Shown here: positions 8,510 through 17,337 of the stretch, in pieces
Position numbering within the stretch: the stretch's first letter is position 1
Layout of the letters: each line of letters begins with the position of its first letter
Source: Flavobacteriales bacterium
GTDB lineage: Bacteria > Bacteroidota > Bacteroidia > Flavobacteriales_F > PHOS-HE28
NCBI GenBank assembly: GCA_030584065.1
Contig: CP129489.1
Location: 62,001-126,000 of the forward strand
Direction of reading: 5' to 3'
Length of the DNA stretch: 64,000 nucleotides
The notes under the pieces: generated by a model
The model's database searches: none
What the model was told of the DNA's origin: nothing
What the model saw: only the letters and a program-made list of their open reading frames with translations
Made by a program: the position numbers and the translations under genes

Positions 8510-9277
8510 ATGAAGGTCCTTCACTCCGCAGCCGTGCTTGCACTGGCTTGCTTCATCGCAGGGACGACCAGCGCCCAGAACGTTGATATCGGCCTGCATC
8601 GCAATGGCGATCGCTTGGAGGTGCATCTGCGCCCCACGGCTGACTTCGATGGTATCGTTTCCAGCCTGGTCTTCACCATCCGGTGGGACCGCTCCACGGG
8701 TGCCACGCTCGGCACGCTCCAGCAGGAGGGCGCTGCGGCGCAATACATGCCGGTCCGCCGCAGCGGAGGTGCCCATGAGCATGGAACGTTCAATTACCAG
8801 GTCTTCGCCGGATTCGGCATGACGCCGATGGCATCCCTCGAGGAGGATTGGAAGGCGGGTGAGGAGATTGTCGTGGCATCCATTCCTGTCAGCGGCAAGG
8901 GCGAATTCGAGCTCATCAACGATGCTTGGACGCGTGAGGTGGCGCACAACGCCAACTACTACATCTCCCTCGGGGGGCAGGATCGCACCGGTGCCATCTA
9001 TAAGGGGCTTGCGACGGCCGAGGAGAGCGGCGGTGTCACCATCCAGCCGAATCCGAACAATGGCCGTTTCACCGTGTCAATCACCTCGGCCGCGCCGGCG
9101 GATGTGACCGTTGAGCTCCATAATGCGCTTGGCCAATCGGTATACAACGAGACCCTACGCGCTTTCGAGGGCCGCTACACCAAGGAGATGGACCTCACGA
9201 GCATGAGCAATGGCGCGTACTACCTGAAGGTGAAGCGCAACGGCGAGACCTCCACCCACAAGGTGGTCTACCGCTGA
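8510..9277 (+). CDS. Small secreted protein with type A T9SS sorting domain
   Basis: The 255-residue protein begins with a signal peptide (MKVLHSAAVLALAC to about TTSAQ) and ends with a type A T9SS C-terminal domain (about 175-255). Recognisable parts of that domain are VTIQPNPNNGRF, VELHNALGQSVY, LTSMSNGAYYLKV and the end HKVVYR. The central part (about 22-165) is beta-rich and resembles cohesin- or esterase-like surface modules only vaguely, so no function is assigned. It should be exported by Sec and then across the outer membrane by T9SS, with the C-terminal domain removed. It is a single-gene unit between a good promoter and a strong terminator. Confidence 0.85.
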   Translation: MKVLHSAAVLALACFIAGTTSAQNVDIGLHRNGDRLEVHLRPTADFDGIVSSLVFTIRWDRSTGATLGTLQQEGAAAQYMPVRRSGGAHEHGTFNYQVFAGFGMTPMASLEEDWKAGEEIVVASIPVSGKGEFELINDAWTREVAHNANYYISLGGQDRTGAIYKGLATAEESGGVTIQPNPNNGRFTVSITSAAPADVTVELHNALGQSVYNETLRAFEGRYTKEMDLTSMSNGAYYLKVKRNGETSTHKVVYR

Positions 9278-9300
9278 GCCCCGGCCTCATCGCCGATCAG

Positions 9301-9323
9301 GAGAGGGCCCCGAGGGCCCTCTC
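9301..9323. terminator. Terminator hairpin between the 8510 gene and addB
   Basis: A perfect 10-bp stem (GAGAGGGCCC at 9301-9310, GGGCCCTCTC at 9314-9323) with loop CGA is followed by TTCATTT on the plus strand. It lies between convergent genes and could serve both. Confidence 0.75.
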
Positions 9324-9329
9324 TTCATT

Positions 9330-12038
9330 TCAGCCCCGCAGGCAGCTTAGGCAATGCCGGCTATCCGGGTTGTGCACGAAGGGCCGATGCGGGTCGAGCA
9401 ATTCCTGCACCAGCATTGTGATCAGGTCGCGCATGGCGGGCAATTGCTCGCGTCTGATATCCGGGTCGCGGCCAATGGTGAGCCAGATGCCGCCGGACTG
9501 CGATGGGGTGCGCAGCGGGATGATTCCGGCACGTACCGCGGGCAGGGCCGGGTCGGCTTCCAGCGCCATCGTCGCGTACATGAGCAGCTGAAGTGCGAAT
9601 TGGCTGCGTGGATGCAGCGCTTCACGGCTAAGGTCCTTAATACGGAGCTGTTCCTCGCGCACGCCTCCCGTCTTGAGGTCCAATATGTGCAGCACACCAT
9701 CCCGGAGCTCCAGTCGATCGCAGGTGCCTCGCATGCGCAGGCCGCCGGGCAGTGCTGCAGCCATCGGTTGCTCCACCGCAAGGGGGATGGTGACGGACCT
9801 CGCCACGCGGTGCGCCTCGGCGGCCAAATGCCTGGCCAGGGAATCGGCGGCCATGGACCGCTGCAAGAGGAAGCTCCCCGACTCGAGCATGGCACGGTCG
9901 AAGCGGCCGGAGAGCTCGCGAAATAGGAGCGCCTCCACCGAGCCGGCAGCCTCCCTCACCCGATCCGCATCCAGCGGGCTCCCGAGCCATTTGCGGTAGA
10001 GGGCCTCCAGGGCCTTGTGGACGGCGGTGCCGAGCGCATCGCTCCCAAGCTCGGTGCCGGGTGCTTCGAGCTCCTTCACGCCCAGGACGTAACGGGCATG
10101 GAAGTCCAAGGGGCACCGGAGCCAAACGCCCAGCGCCGATGGTGAAAGGCCTTTGGCAGTAAGGTCGTGCAGGCGCTCCAGGACCCACGGGGCCTTTTCC
10201 GCATGCGGCCTCGCTTTCGGCCGCGGGTGGCAGGTCGCAGCCAGTTCGGTCCGCTGCAGTATGGTTGCGCTGCGCGGTACAAGCTCGTGCGCCCAAAGGT
10301 CAAGGAATCGGGCTGGCGCGGAGCCGTCGCTGCCTGTAGCGTGCAGCAGAACAACCTCCTCGGCCTGGTGGAGCAGCCGGTGGATGTGATAACTACCTAT
10401 GGCCTCGGCATCGGCCCTCAACGGAAGCCGGTAGTGCCGTCGCAGGTCGAAGGGGATCCAGCTCATCGGCTCATCCCTGCCGATGAGGGTTCCCTCCGTG
10501 GCGCCCACGATCAGCACCCGCTTGAAGTCGATGGCCCGCGTCTCAAGCAACCCCATGATCTGCAGCCCTTCCAAGGGCTCACCGAAAAGCGCCAGCTCCG
10601 CATGCCCCAGCAGGCGCTTGCGCACGGCCAGGAATTCGGGGATGCGCTCCGATGGTCCGTCGGCCTGCGCCAGGGCGATGGCCAGCTCGCGCTCGAGGCG
10701 GGCAACGACGAACAGCTGTTCCTGAGCCAGCGCATCGGTGGGCCGGGCCTGCCTGCCCCACCCGATGAGAGCCTGGACAGCTGCTGAAGGAGTGAGTGGT
10801 CCGGCGCAAAGTGCGACCGTCGCCGCCGAGGCCACGCCTGCCCGCTTCAATTCGGTGTTGATCCTATCGGGGCTCAGGCGAATCTGCTGCGTGGCGCGCA
10901 AGGCTGCCGTCAGAGCCAGCGTTGCCGGGCCTTGATGGAGCAGCGGATGCGTGACAAGATCGATGAGGCCCGCCGTGGGAATACGGCCGGATCCATCGAA
11001 GAGCCCCAGGTACTTCTCCACCAGCCCGTGGACCGGCAACGAGTCCAGCGGCACACCCATGGAGATGTTCACCGGTCCCATATCGGCGGGCATCGCCTCC
11101 AGCAGGGGGAGCAGCAATCCCTCGTCGGCGAGCACGATGACCGTGTCGGTACGGTCGGCTTGGGGCAAGCGGTGCACCCAGGCGGCCGCGTCGGCCACCA
11201 TGGTCATTCGATCGGGGCTGGTGCGCAGGGAGATCCGCCGTTGCCGTTCGCTGATCAGATTGCCCAAGGCGAGGCTGCCGGTTCCAAAGGCCTCCATGGA
11301 CCGGCGCAGGAAGCGGCCGGCCTCATGGTCGGGCGATTCCACATAATGGCGGTCCCCATCCCATGCCAGTTGCAGCACACCCAGCCGTTGCAGGTGCTTC
11401 AATACGGCAGTGGTGGCCGGGTCGAGTGCATTCAGGCCGGCAACCCAGACGGAGGCCCATGGCGAGGACCATGTGCCGCCTCCCGTGATCGATGCAGCCC
11501 GCCGCGCAATGGCGCCCGAAGTGCCCACACCGCGCTCGTGCATCCGTTCGGTGAACAACCTATGCAGCCGGCCCGTGCCCTCCCAGCTGGCCACGGTGCG
11601 CTGTTGCGAGGCGGTCAGGAATTCCGACCCCTTCAGGCTCCAGGTCTCGATCTCATGGTATGCCCGCAGGTCCTTGTACACCTGGTCGAGGTCCAGGAGA
11701 TGCGCATCCACCTCGCTCAGGTCCCGCAAGGTGGTCGGTCCCCACTGTAGGAATTCATGCAAGGGCTCTGCCTGCGCGCCGGAGACGGCCCTGTGGCACT
11801 GATGGAGCATCAGCAGGAGCTCAGTGGAAGTGCCTTGCCGCCAGCCGGCGATCCGGGCCAGGAAGGCCCCGGGGTCCAGCACCTCGGGACTCCAGAGCGC
11901 GCGGCCATGGCGTCGGGCAAGGTACTTTCGCAGGTGCAGGCCCGCTCTTCGGCTCGGCAGCACCACCGCCACGCGATCGAGCGCCTGGCCATGCGTGCTC
12001 AGCAAGGCCTCGGCAAGGCGGTCAAGGAATGGTCCCAT
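9330..12038 (-). CDS. AddB-like PD-(D/E)XK exonuclease subunit
   Basis: This 902-residue protein resembles the AddB/RexB-type partner of an AddA helicase-nuclease, used for processing double-strand breaks. The N-terminus (VAVVLPSRRAGLHLRKYLA) resembles the degenerate helicase domain of AddB and lacks a Walker A motif. The C-terminal third is a PD-(D/E)XK nuclease. It starts at SPSALGVWLRCPLDFHARY, continues through LGTAVHKALEALY and ends in the catalytic strand HILDLKTGGV. The last residues CLSCLRG plus the upstream RCPLDF cysteine could contribute to the Fe-S cluster known in AddB. The matching AddA-like gene is at 17334-20447, separated by about 5 kb. Confidence 0.85.
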   Translation of the reverse strand: MGPFLDRLAEALLSTHGQALDRVAVVLPSRRAGLHLRKYLARRHGRALWSPEVLDPGAFLARIAGWRQGTSTELLLMLHQCHRAVSGAQAEPLHEFLQWGPTTLRDLSEVDAHLLDLDQVYKDLRAYHEIETWSLKGSEFLTASQQRTVASWEGTGRLHRLFTERMHERGVGTSGAIARRAASITGGGTWSSPWASVWVAGLNALDPATTAVLKHLQRLGVLQLAWDGDRHYVESPDHEAGRFLRRSMEAFGTGSLALGNLISERQRRISLRTSPDRMTMVADAAAWVHRLPQADRTDTVIVLADEGLLLPLLEAMPADMGPVNISMGVPLDSLPVHGLVEKYLGLFDGSGRIPTAGLIDLVTHPLLHQGPATLALTAALRATQQIRLSPDRINTELKRAGVASAATVALCAGPLTPSAAVQALIGWGRQARPTDALAQEQLFVVARLERELAIALAQADGPSERIPEFLAVRKRLLGHAELALFGEPLEGLQIMGLLETRAIDFKRVLIVGATEGTLIGRDEPMSWIPFDLRRHYRLPLRADAEAIGSYHIHRLLHQAEEVVLLHATGSDGSAPARFLDLWAHELVPRSATILQRTELAATCHPRPKARPHAEKAPWVLERLHDLTAKGLSPSALGVWLRCPLDFHARYVLGVKELEAPGTELGSDALGTAVHKALEALYRKWLGSPLDADRVREAAGSVEALLFRELSGRFDRAMLESGSFLLQRSMAADSLARHLAAEAHRVARSVTIPLAVEQPMAAALPGGLRMRGTCDRLELRDGVLHILDLKTGGVREEQLRIKDLSREALHPRSQFALQLLMYATMALEADPALPAVRAGIIPLRTPSQSGGIWLTIGRDPDIRREQLPAMRDLITMLVQELLDPHRPFVHNPDSRHCLSCLRG

Positions 12039-12312
12039 GGCAGCGCGGGAAGATAGCCGTACCGAACCGGAGGGGTCCGATGGGTTTCCCGTGTACCGCC
12101 AGCTGGCCGGCGGCGGGCATTACTACCGGATCGATTCCTCGCACGCGTTTCATGAGCTGCAGCGCATCGGCAGCCGGCTTGTGCATCATGCGGTGCATGC
12201 GGAGGCCTATCCGGAAAAGCTCCGCATCGCCGAGATGATCGCTTGCGCAGAGGGACGGTATGCACCCTTTGACGGCGCTGAATGGGAGGCGCTGTTTCGG
12301 ACGATTCGGTAA
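12037..12312 (+). CDS. Small conserved-looking protein, function unknown
   Basis: This 91-residue soluble protein is divergent from addB, and the two ATG codons overlap on opposite strands. The segment FPVYRQLAGGGHYYRIDSSH begins a compact alpha/beta domain continuing with FHELQRIGSRLVHHAV, YPEKLRIAEMI and a C-terminal EWEALFRTIR. I do not recognise a named family. The first 17 residues are low-complexity and charged, so the true start may be a later in-frame codon near GFPVY. No signal peptide or membrane segment is visible. It ends 54 bp before the first tandem type B cargo gene. Confidence 0.65.
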   Translation: MAAREDSRTEPEGSDGFPVYRQLAGGGHYYRIDSSHAFHELQRIGSRLVHHAVHAEAYPEKLRIAEMIACAEGRYAPFDGAEWEALFRTIR

Positions 12313-12366
12313 CTTCACCATCCCCAGCCGAGGCGCAGGCAACCCCAAGGCCAATTACCGGGTCGA

Positions 12367-14235
12367 ATGAGCATGAAGCGGAATCTCGTCGCCTTGGCCC
12401 TGGCCTTGGCCATGGCGCAGGAGGTGCGTGCCACGCACATCATCGGCGGGGAGCTCTACTACGACGCGGTTGGAAACGGCCTCTACCAGGTTACGCTTAA
12501 GCTGTACCGAGACTGCTCGGGCATCGCGTTCGACCCCACGGCAGCCATCGGTGTCTTCGATGGGGCGGGTGGTGGGTTGCTTTCGGTGCAGACGCTGACC
12601 TTCCCGGGTGGCTCCTTTGTCCCGATCACCCTCGATTCCCCATGCTTGACGCTGCCGCCGGATGTCTGCGTGGAGACCACTTCGTACACGGGTCTGTTCA
12701 ATCTTCCTGCCAGCCCCAACGGCTATATCCTGTCCTATCAGCGCTGCTGCCGCACCGCCATCATCGGCAACCTCGTCGACCCCGGTGACCTGGGCCTTAC
12801 GGTGATGACGAGGATCCCGGCCCAGCCCATTGAGTCCAATAGCGCGCCGCGATTCAATGAGCTGCCCCCGGTTGCCCTGTGCCTCGATGCGCCGCTCAGC
12901 TTCGACCATAGCGCTGCCGATCCGGATGGCGATTCGTTGGTCTATTCGCTGTGTACGCCCTACAACGGTGGCACGGCGCTCGCCCCGCAGCCCAATCCGC
13001 CAGCCCCGCCGCCCTACGCCCCTTTGCCATGGGGCGTCGGCTATTCCGAGGGGTACCCGATCGACTCCGACCCGTCCATTGCCATCGACCCCGCAACTGG
13101 CCTCCTGACGCTCACGCCCACGCTGCAGGGCAACTACACCGTGGGCGTCATGGTCCAGGAGTACCGGAACGGCGCCCTCATCAATGAGACACGGCGCGAC
13201 TTCCTCTTCAAGGTGGTGGCCTGCGACGCGGTCGTTACGGGCGGCATACAGCCCCAATCGGAGTTCTGCACCAGCCTGACGGTGCCCTTTGCCAGCGCCA
13301 CTGCTGGCGCGCAGGCAGTGCATTGGGACTTCGGCGTGCCGGAGCAGACGAGCGATACGAGCAATGCATGGAACCCGGCCTGGACCTATGCCGAGCCCGG
13401 TACCTATACCGTGACCTTGATCGCCAACCCCGGGACGACCTGTGCCGATACCGCGCAGTCCACCTTCAATGTCTACCTCGCCCCTCAGCCCATGGTTCGG
13501 GTTCCGCCACCATTTTGCGGCAACCAGCCGGTGATGCTCGTTGCCGACGGGGCATTCGGACCGAATGCGGCGCTGAACTGGCAGTTGGGTGCCGGTAGTA
13601 CGCCCCAGACCAGTTCCGATAGCATCGTTCAGGTGCAGTTCGCCGGTCCGGGGGTGCACGAGGTCTCTTTGCTCGTTGCTGAGAACGGCTGCACGGCATT
13701 CGTCACCGAAACGGTCATGAATTACGCACTCCCCGAAGCCTCCTTCGAGGCCGATCCGGACCCGCCTCAGCTCGTGGGCACGCCTGTGGTCTTCACGGAT
13801 ACCAGTGACCCGAATGGCGGTGTCATCGCCCAATGGGACTGGCTGCGCGATGGCTCGGTCTTCGCCCCGTCAGCGCCCACGGCGGTCTGGAGCGCAGGGT
13901 GGCCGGCGACCTACATCATCGAACTGGTCATCACCACGGAGGAGGGATGCTCGGACACGGCCTCCTTGGCCTATGCGGTGGAAGGAGGACCGGTGGTAGT
14001 GCCCAATGTGTTCAGCCCGAATGGGGATGGGGTGAATGAGGCCTTCGTCATCCCGAACATCGAATACTACCCGAATGAGCTGTCCGTGTATGGCCGATGG
14101 GGCAACAAGGTCTACGAGGCCCGCAATTACAGGAGCCAATGGACGGGTGAAGACGTCCCGGAGGGCACCTATTACTATGTCCTGGTGTTGGAGGATCGCC
14201 GCGAATACACCGGGCACGTCACCATACTGCGGTAG
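12367..14235 (+). CDS. PKD-domain surface protein with gliding-motility (type B) C-terminal domain
   Basis: A 622-residue secreted protein. A signal peptide (about 1-22, ending VRA) precedes a conserved N-terminal module starting THIIGGELYYDA and containing YQRCCRT and FDHSAADPDGDSLVY. A PKD-like domain follows at about 305-375 (VHWDFGVPEQTS, YTVTLIANPGTTCADTA), with more beta-sandwich sequence to about 540. The end is a CHU_C/type B T9SS signal: VPNVFSPNGDGVNE, LSVYGRWGNKVYE, and the terminal GHVTILR. It is the first of two tandem paralogs (the next starts 23 bp downstream). An alternative start is the Met at residue 3. The role is probably cell-surface attachment or motility, inferred only from family. 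Confidence 0.88.
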   Translation: MSMKRNLVALALALAMAQEVRATHIIGGELYYDAVGNGLYQVTLKLYRDCSGIAFDPTAAIGVFDGAGGGLLSVQTLTFPGGSFVPITLDSPCLTLPPDVCVETTSYTGLFNLPASPNGYILSYQRCCRTAIIGNLVDPGDLGLTVMTRIPAQPIESNSAPRFNELPPVALCLDAPLSFDHSAADPDGDSLVYSLCTPYNGGTALAPQPNPPAPPPYAPLPWGVGYSEGYPIDSDPSIAIDPATGLLTLTPTLQGNYTVGVMVQEYRNGALINETRRDFLFKVVACDAVVTGGIQPQSEFCTSLTVPFASATAGAQAVHWDFGVPEQTSDTSNAWNPAWTYAEPGTYTVTLIANPGTTCADTAQSTFNVYLAPQPMVRVPPPFCGNQPVMLVADGAFGPNAALNWQLGAGSTPQTSSDSIVQVQFAGPGVHEVSLLVAENGCTAFVTETVMNYALPEASFEADPDPPQLVGTPVVFTDTSDPNGGVIAQWDWLRDGSVFAPSAPTAVWSAGWPATYIIELVITTEEGCSDTASLAYAVEGGPVVVPNVFSPNGDGVNEAFVIPNIEYYPNELSVYGRWGNKVYEARNYRSQWTGEDVPEGTYYYVLVLEDRREYTGHVTILR

Positions 14236-14258
14236 GCACGCGCCAATGATCTGAGCCC

Positions 14259-16883
14259 ATGCGCCTCCTCCGACGACTTGCGGTCCTGGTCCTCGCCCTT
14301 CTGGGCGCGATGGGCGCCCAAGCGACGCACATCATCGGGGGGGACATGTACTATGACCATTTGGGGGGGAGCCAGTACCGTGTGACGTTGAGGCTCTATC
14401 GGGATTGCGGCCCCGACAATGCGAATGGCACCGGGTTCGATGCCTCGGCCCAGATTGCGGTGTATTCCGCTTCAGGCGTGCTCTTCACCAGCGTTTCCGT
14501 GGATGACCCCGGCGAGGAACCGGTTCCGGTCGACCTGAATGACCCCTGCCTCTCCGCGCCGCCAGAGGTTTGCGTGACCACGACCGAATACGTGCACATC
14601 TTCAACCTGCCCCCTTCCGTCGGAGGCTACACCATCAGTTACCAGCGCTGCTGCCGGACGCCTGCCATGGTCAATCTGGAGGGGCAGCAGGGGCTTACCT
14701 GCACGGTGACGATTCCCGGCAACCCGAACGCCGCGAACGGCTCCCCGCGCTTCAACGACTACCCGCCCATCGCGCTCTGCCTGGGACAGGACATGAGTTT
14801 CGACCACAGCGCCACCGATCCGGATGGGGACCAATTGGTATACGAGCTATGTGCCCCATTCCAAGGTGCGGATGCCTTCAATCCGGCACCGCTCGCCGGG
14901 GCCCCGCCCTACGACCCCGTGAATTGGGCCCTCGGCTATTCGGCCACCGACCCGATCAACAGCGTACCGCCGATCGCCATCGACCCGGCCTCCGGGCAGC
15001 TCACCGTGCACCCCACGCTGCAAGGGACCTTCACCGTGGGGGTCTGCGTGTCCGAGTACCGGAACGGCGTCCTCCTGGGTACCTCGCGGCGCGATTTCAT
15101 GTTCAGGGTGGTCGCTTGCAACGCGGCGGTGGATGCCGTGATCGCCGCGCAGGGCATCGGCCAGGCATGCTCGCTCACACAAGCGTTCGAGAATCAGAGC
15201 ACCGGTGCGCAGACCTGGCAATGGGACTTCGGCGATCCGGCCACCGCGGCGGACGTCTCCACCGCGCAATCGCCATCCTACACCTATCCGGCACCGGGCA
15301 GCTACACCGTGACCCTCATCGCCAATCCGGGTGCCAGCTGTGCCGATACCAGCACGGCCGTTTACGTGGTGGCACCTTCGCTTGAGCCCACCTTCTCGGT
15401 GCCGGGGCCATTCTGCGGCGGACCGCAGGAGGTCACGCTCACGGTGGAGGGGGATATCGGCACCGCCCCATCCATCGCATGGAATCTAGGCCCGGGTGCT
15501 GTGCCGGCGACGGCCCAAGGCCCAACGGTGACAGCGCTCTTCGACAACAGCGGCGACCACACCTTGACGGTGACCGTTGAGGAGTTCGGTTGCAGCGGCA
15601 CCTTCACCAGCACCCTCTCCGTTCACCCGCAGCCAGTCGCAGATGTCGCTGAGCAGACCGTTTTCTGCGCCTCCTTGGAACAGCAGTTCGTGAACGAGAG
15701 CAGCGAGGCCACCAGTTTCGTTTGGGACTTCGGCGACCCCGCGGTCGGCAATGATAGCAGCACGGATGAGTCGCCGGCGTGGACCTATGGCGCTCAGGGC
15801 TACCACACGGTGATGCTCATCGCCCGCAACGGTCCGTATTGCGCGGATACGGCGCTCCGTGTGTTCGATGTGCATCTGCCCCCTCCGGCGTTTTTCTTCA
15901 GGCCGCCGGTGCGCTGCCCCGGTGAGCCAGCGCTGCTTTCAGCCATAGGAGCCGCCTCGGATTCGCCCTCAGTGCTGTGGGACCTTGGCGATGCGGGCAT
16001 CCCGGGGGTCTCCACGGCGCTTGAGTTCCAAGCGGTCTTCCCGGGCCTGGGGGCGCACCCCGTCTCGCTCACCATCTCGGAGTTCGGCTGCACAGCCACC
16101 TACACGGATTCGGTGATCGTCTTCCCCGTGCCCGAGGTGGATTTCACCAACGGCACCCGGGCATGCGTCGGGGAAGCCTTCCCTTTCTCCGCCCAGGTCG
16201 TGGCGGCCACGCCGTTCACGCTCCGTTGGGACCTGGGCGATGGTACGGAGGCGACGGACGCGGAGCTGGTGCATGCCTACGGTGACCCCGGCGTATACAC
16301 GGTGTCCCTGACCGCTTCAACGAATACAGGCTGCATCGCCACCGTGACGCGCACCAAGCCCGGAGCGGTGGAGGTCTTCCCCAAGCCCGTGGCGGCATTC
16401 ACGGCGCTGCCGGGCGAGGTTGACCTGATGCAGCCGCTTGTCCGCATCACCGATTACGCGTCTCTCGCAGCGGAATGGTCCTATGCGATCGAGGGCGGAG
16501 AGGTTGACGAGCCCTCATTCGACCATGTGTTCCAGGATGCCGGCCAGTATACCATCACGCAGATCGTCACCACGGAGGACGGATGCTCGGATACCACGTC
16601 CCGCGTGGTGGTGGTGAGCGGCCACTTCTTTTACGCGCCCACGGCATTCACGCCGGATGGCGATGGCCTGAACGATGCCTGGCAGCCCTCGGTGATGGGT
16701 GCCCGCGCCTATGAGCTGGTCGTTCTCGATCGGTGGGGCCGGGAGGTTTTCCGCACCGAGGACCCGGAGCAGGGCTGGTCCGGTGACGGGTACGCTCAGA
16801 GCCTCTACGTGTACCGGGCCCGGATCAAGGAATGGGGTTCCTTCTCCAAGGAGTACATCGGGCATTTCAGCCTGCTGCGGTAG
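14259..16883 (+). CDS. PKD-domain surface protein, tandem paralog with type B C-terminal domain
   Basis: An 874-residue paralog of the preceding gene. It shares the signal peptide plus THIIGGDMYYDH module, YQRCCRTPAM, FDHSATDPDGDQLVY and CVSEYRNGVLLGTSRRDF. It carries more PKD-type repeats than its neighbour (QWDFGDPATAADVST, FVWDFGDPAVGNDSST, VLWDLGDAGIPG, LRWDLGDGTEATDA), which accounts for its extra length. The C-terminus is a type B T9SS domain (APTAFTPDGDGLND, LVVLDRWGREVFR, ending GHFSLLR). It ends only 4 bp from the convergent elaA stop codon. Tandem duplication followed by gain or loss of PKD repeats is the likely history. Confidence 0.88.
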   Translation: MRLLRRLAVLVLALLGAMGAQATHIIGGDMYYDHLGGSQYRVTLRLYRDCGPDNANGTGFDASAQIAVYSASGVLFTSVSVDDPGEEPVPVDLNDPCLSAPPEVCVTTTEYVHIFNLPPSVGGYTISYQRCCRTPAMVNLEGQQGLTCTVTIPGNPNAANGSPRFNDYPPIALCLGQDMSFDHSATDPDGDQLVYELCAPFQGADAFNPAPLAGAPPYDPVNWALGYSATDPINSVPPIAIDPASGQLTVHPTLQGTFTVGVCVSEYRNGVLLGTSRRDFMFRVVACNAAVDAVIAAQGIGQACSLTQAFENQSTGAQTWQWDFGDPATAADVSTAQSPSYTYPAPGSYTVTLIANPGASCADTSTAVYVVAPSLEPTFSVPGPFCGGPQEVTLTVEGDIGTAPSIAWNLGPGAVPATAQGPTVTALFDNSGDHTLTVTVEEFGCSGTFTSTLSVHPQPVADVAEQTVFCASLEQQFVNESSEATSFVWDFGDPAVGNDSSTDESPAWTYGAQGYHTVMLIARNGPYCADTALRVFDVHLPPPAFFFRPPVRCPGEPALLSAIGAASDSPSVLWDLGDAGIPGVSTALEFQAVFPGLGAHPVSLTISEFGCTATYTDSVIVFPVPEVDFTNGTRACVGEAFPFSAQVVAATPFTLRWDLGDGTEATDAELVHAYGDPGVYTVSLTASTNTGCIATVTRTKPGAVEVFPKPVAAFTALPGEVDLMQPLVRITDYASLAAEWSYAIEGGEVDEPSFDHVFQDAGQYTITQIVTTEDGCSDTTSRVVVVSGHFFYAPTAFTPDGDGLNDAWQPSVMGARAYELVVLDRWGREVFRTEDPEQGWSGDGYAQSLYVYRARIKEWGSFSKEYIGHFSLLR

Positions 16884-16887
16884 CGCG

Positions 16888-17337
16888 TCAATCCTCGGTA
16901 CGGCGCATGTCCACATGGGGTATGCCATCCCAGAGGTATTCCTCGCCGATAGCCTCGAAACCGTATTCGGCATAGAAACGCTGGAGATGGGCTTGTGCCG
17001 CAAGCGCGGCGCGGCGGGAGCCCCGTTCGGCAAGGAGGGTCCGCAGCGCCAGGTCCATCAGTTCTTGTGCGAGGCCTCGTCCGCGATGTTCCGCCCGGAC
17101 CGCCACGCGACCGATGTGCGGCAGTCCGTCATCGCCGGGCGGCACGATACGGGCGACTGCCACCAGCAGGCCGGCATCATGGCCGAGCAGGTGAAGACAA
17201 TCCGGGTCGCGCCCGTCGATCTCGTGATAGACGCAGCGTTGCTCCACCACGAAGATGTCCTCGCGCAGCCGCAGAACATCGTGGAGCTCAATCAGGGTGA
17301 GCGCTTGGAACGGCTTCGCCTGCCAACGGATGCTCAT
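16888..17337 (-). CDS. elaA: ElaA-type GNAT N-acetyltransferase
   Basis: A 149-residue GNAT-fold protein of the ElaA family. The N-terminal segment LHDVLRLREDIFVVEQRCVY followed by EIDGRDPD is diagnostic of ElaA. The acetyl-CoA-binding motif A follows as IGRVAVRAEHRGRGLAQELM (R/QxxGxG/A type), and the C-terminal FYAEYGFEAIGEEYLWDGIPH is also typical. Substrate unknown. The start overlaps the addA stop by ATGA, so it is probably co-translated as the last gene of that unit. Confidence 0.9.
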   Translation of the reverse strand: MSIRWQAKPFQALTLIELHDVLRLREDIFVVEQRCVYHEIDGRDPDCLHLLGHDAGLLVAVARIVPPGDDGLPHIGRVAVRAEHRGRGLAQELMDLALRTLLAERGSRRAALAAQAHLQRFYAEYGFEAIGEEYLWDGIPHVDMRRTED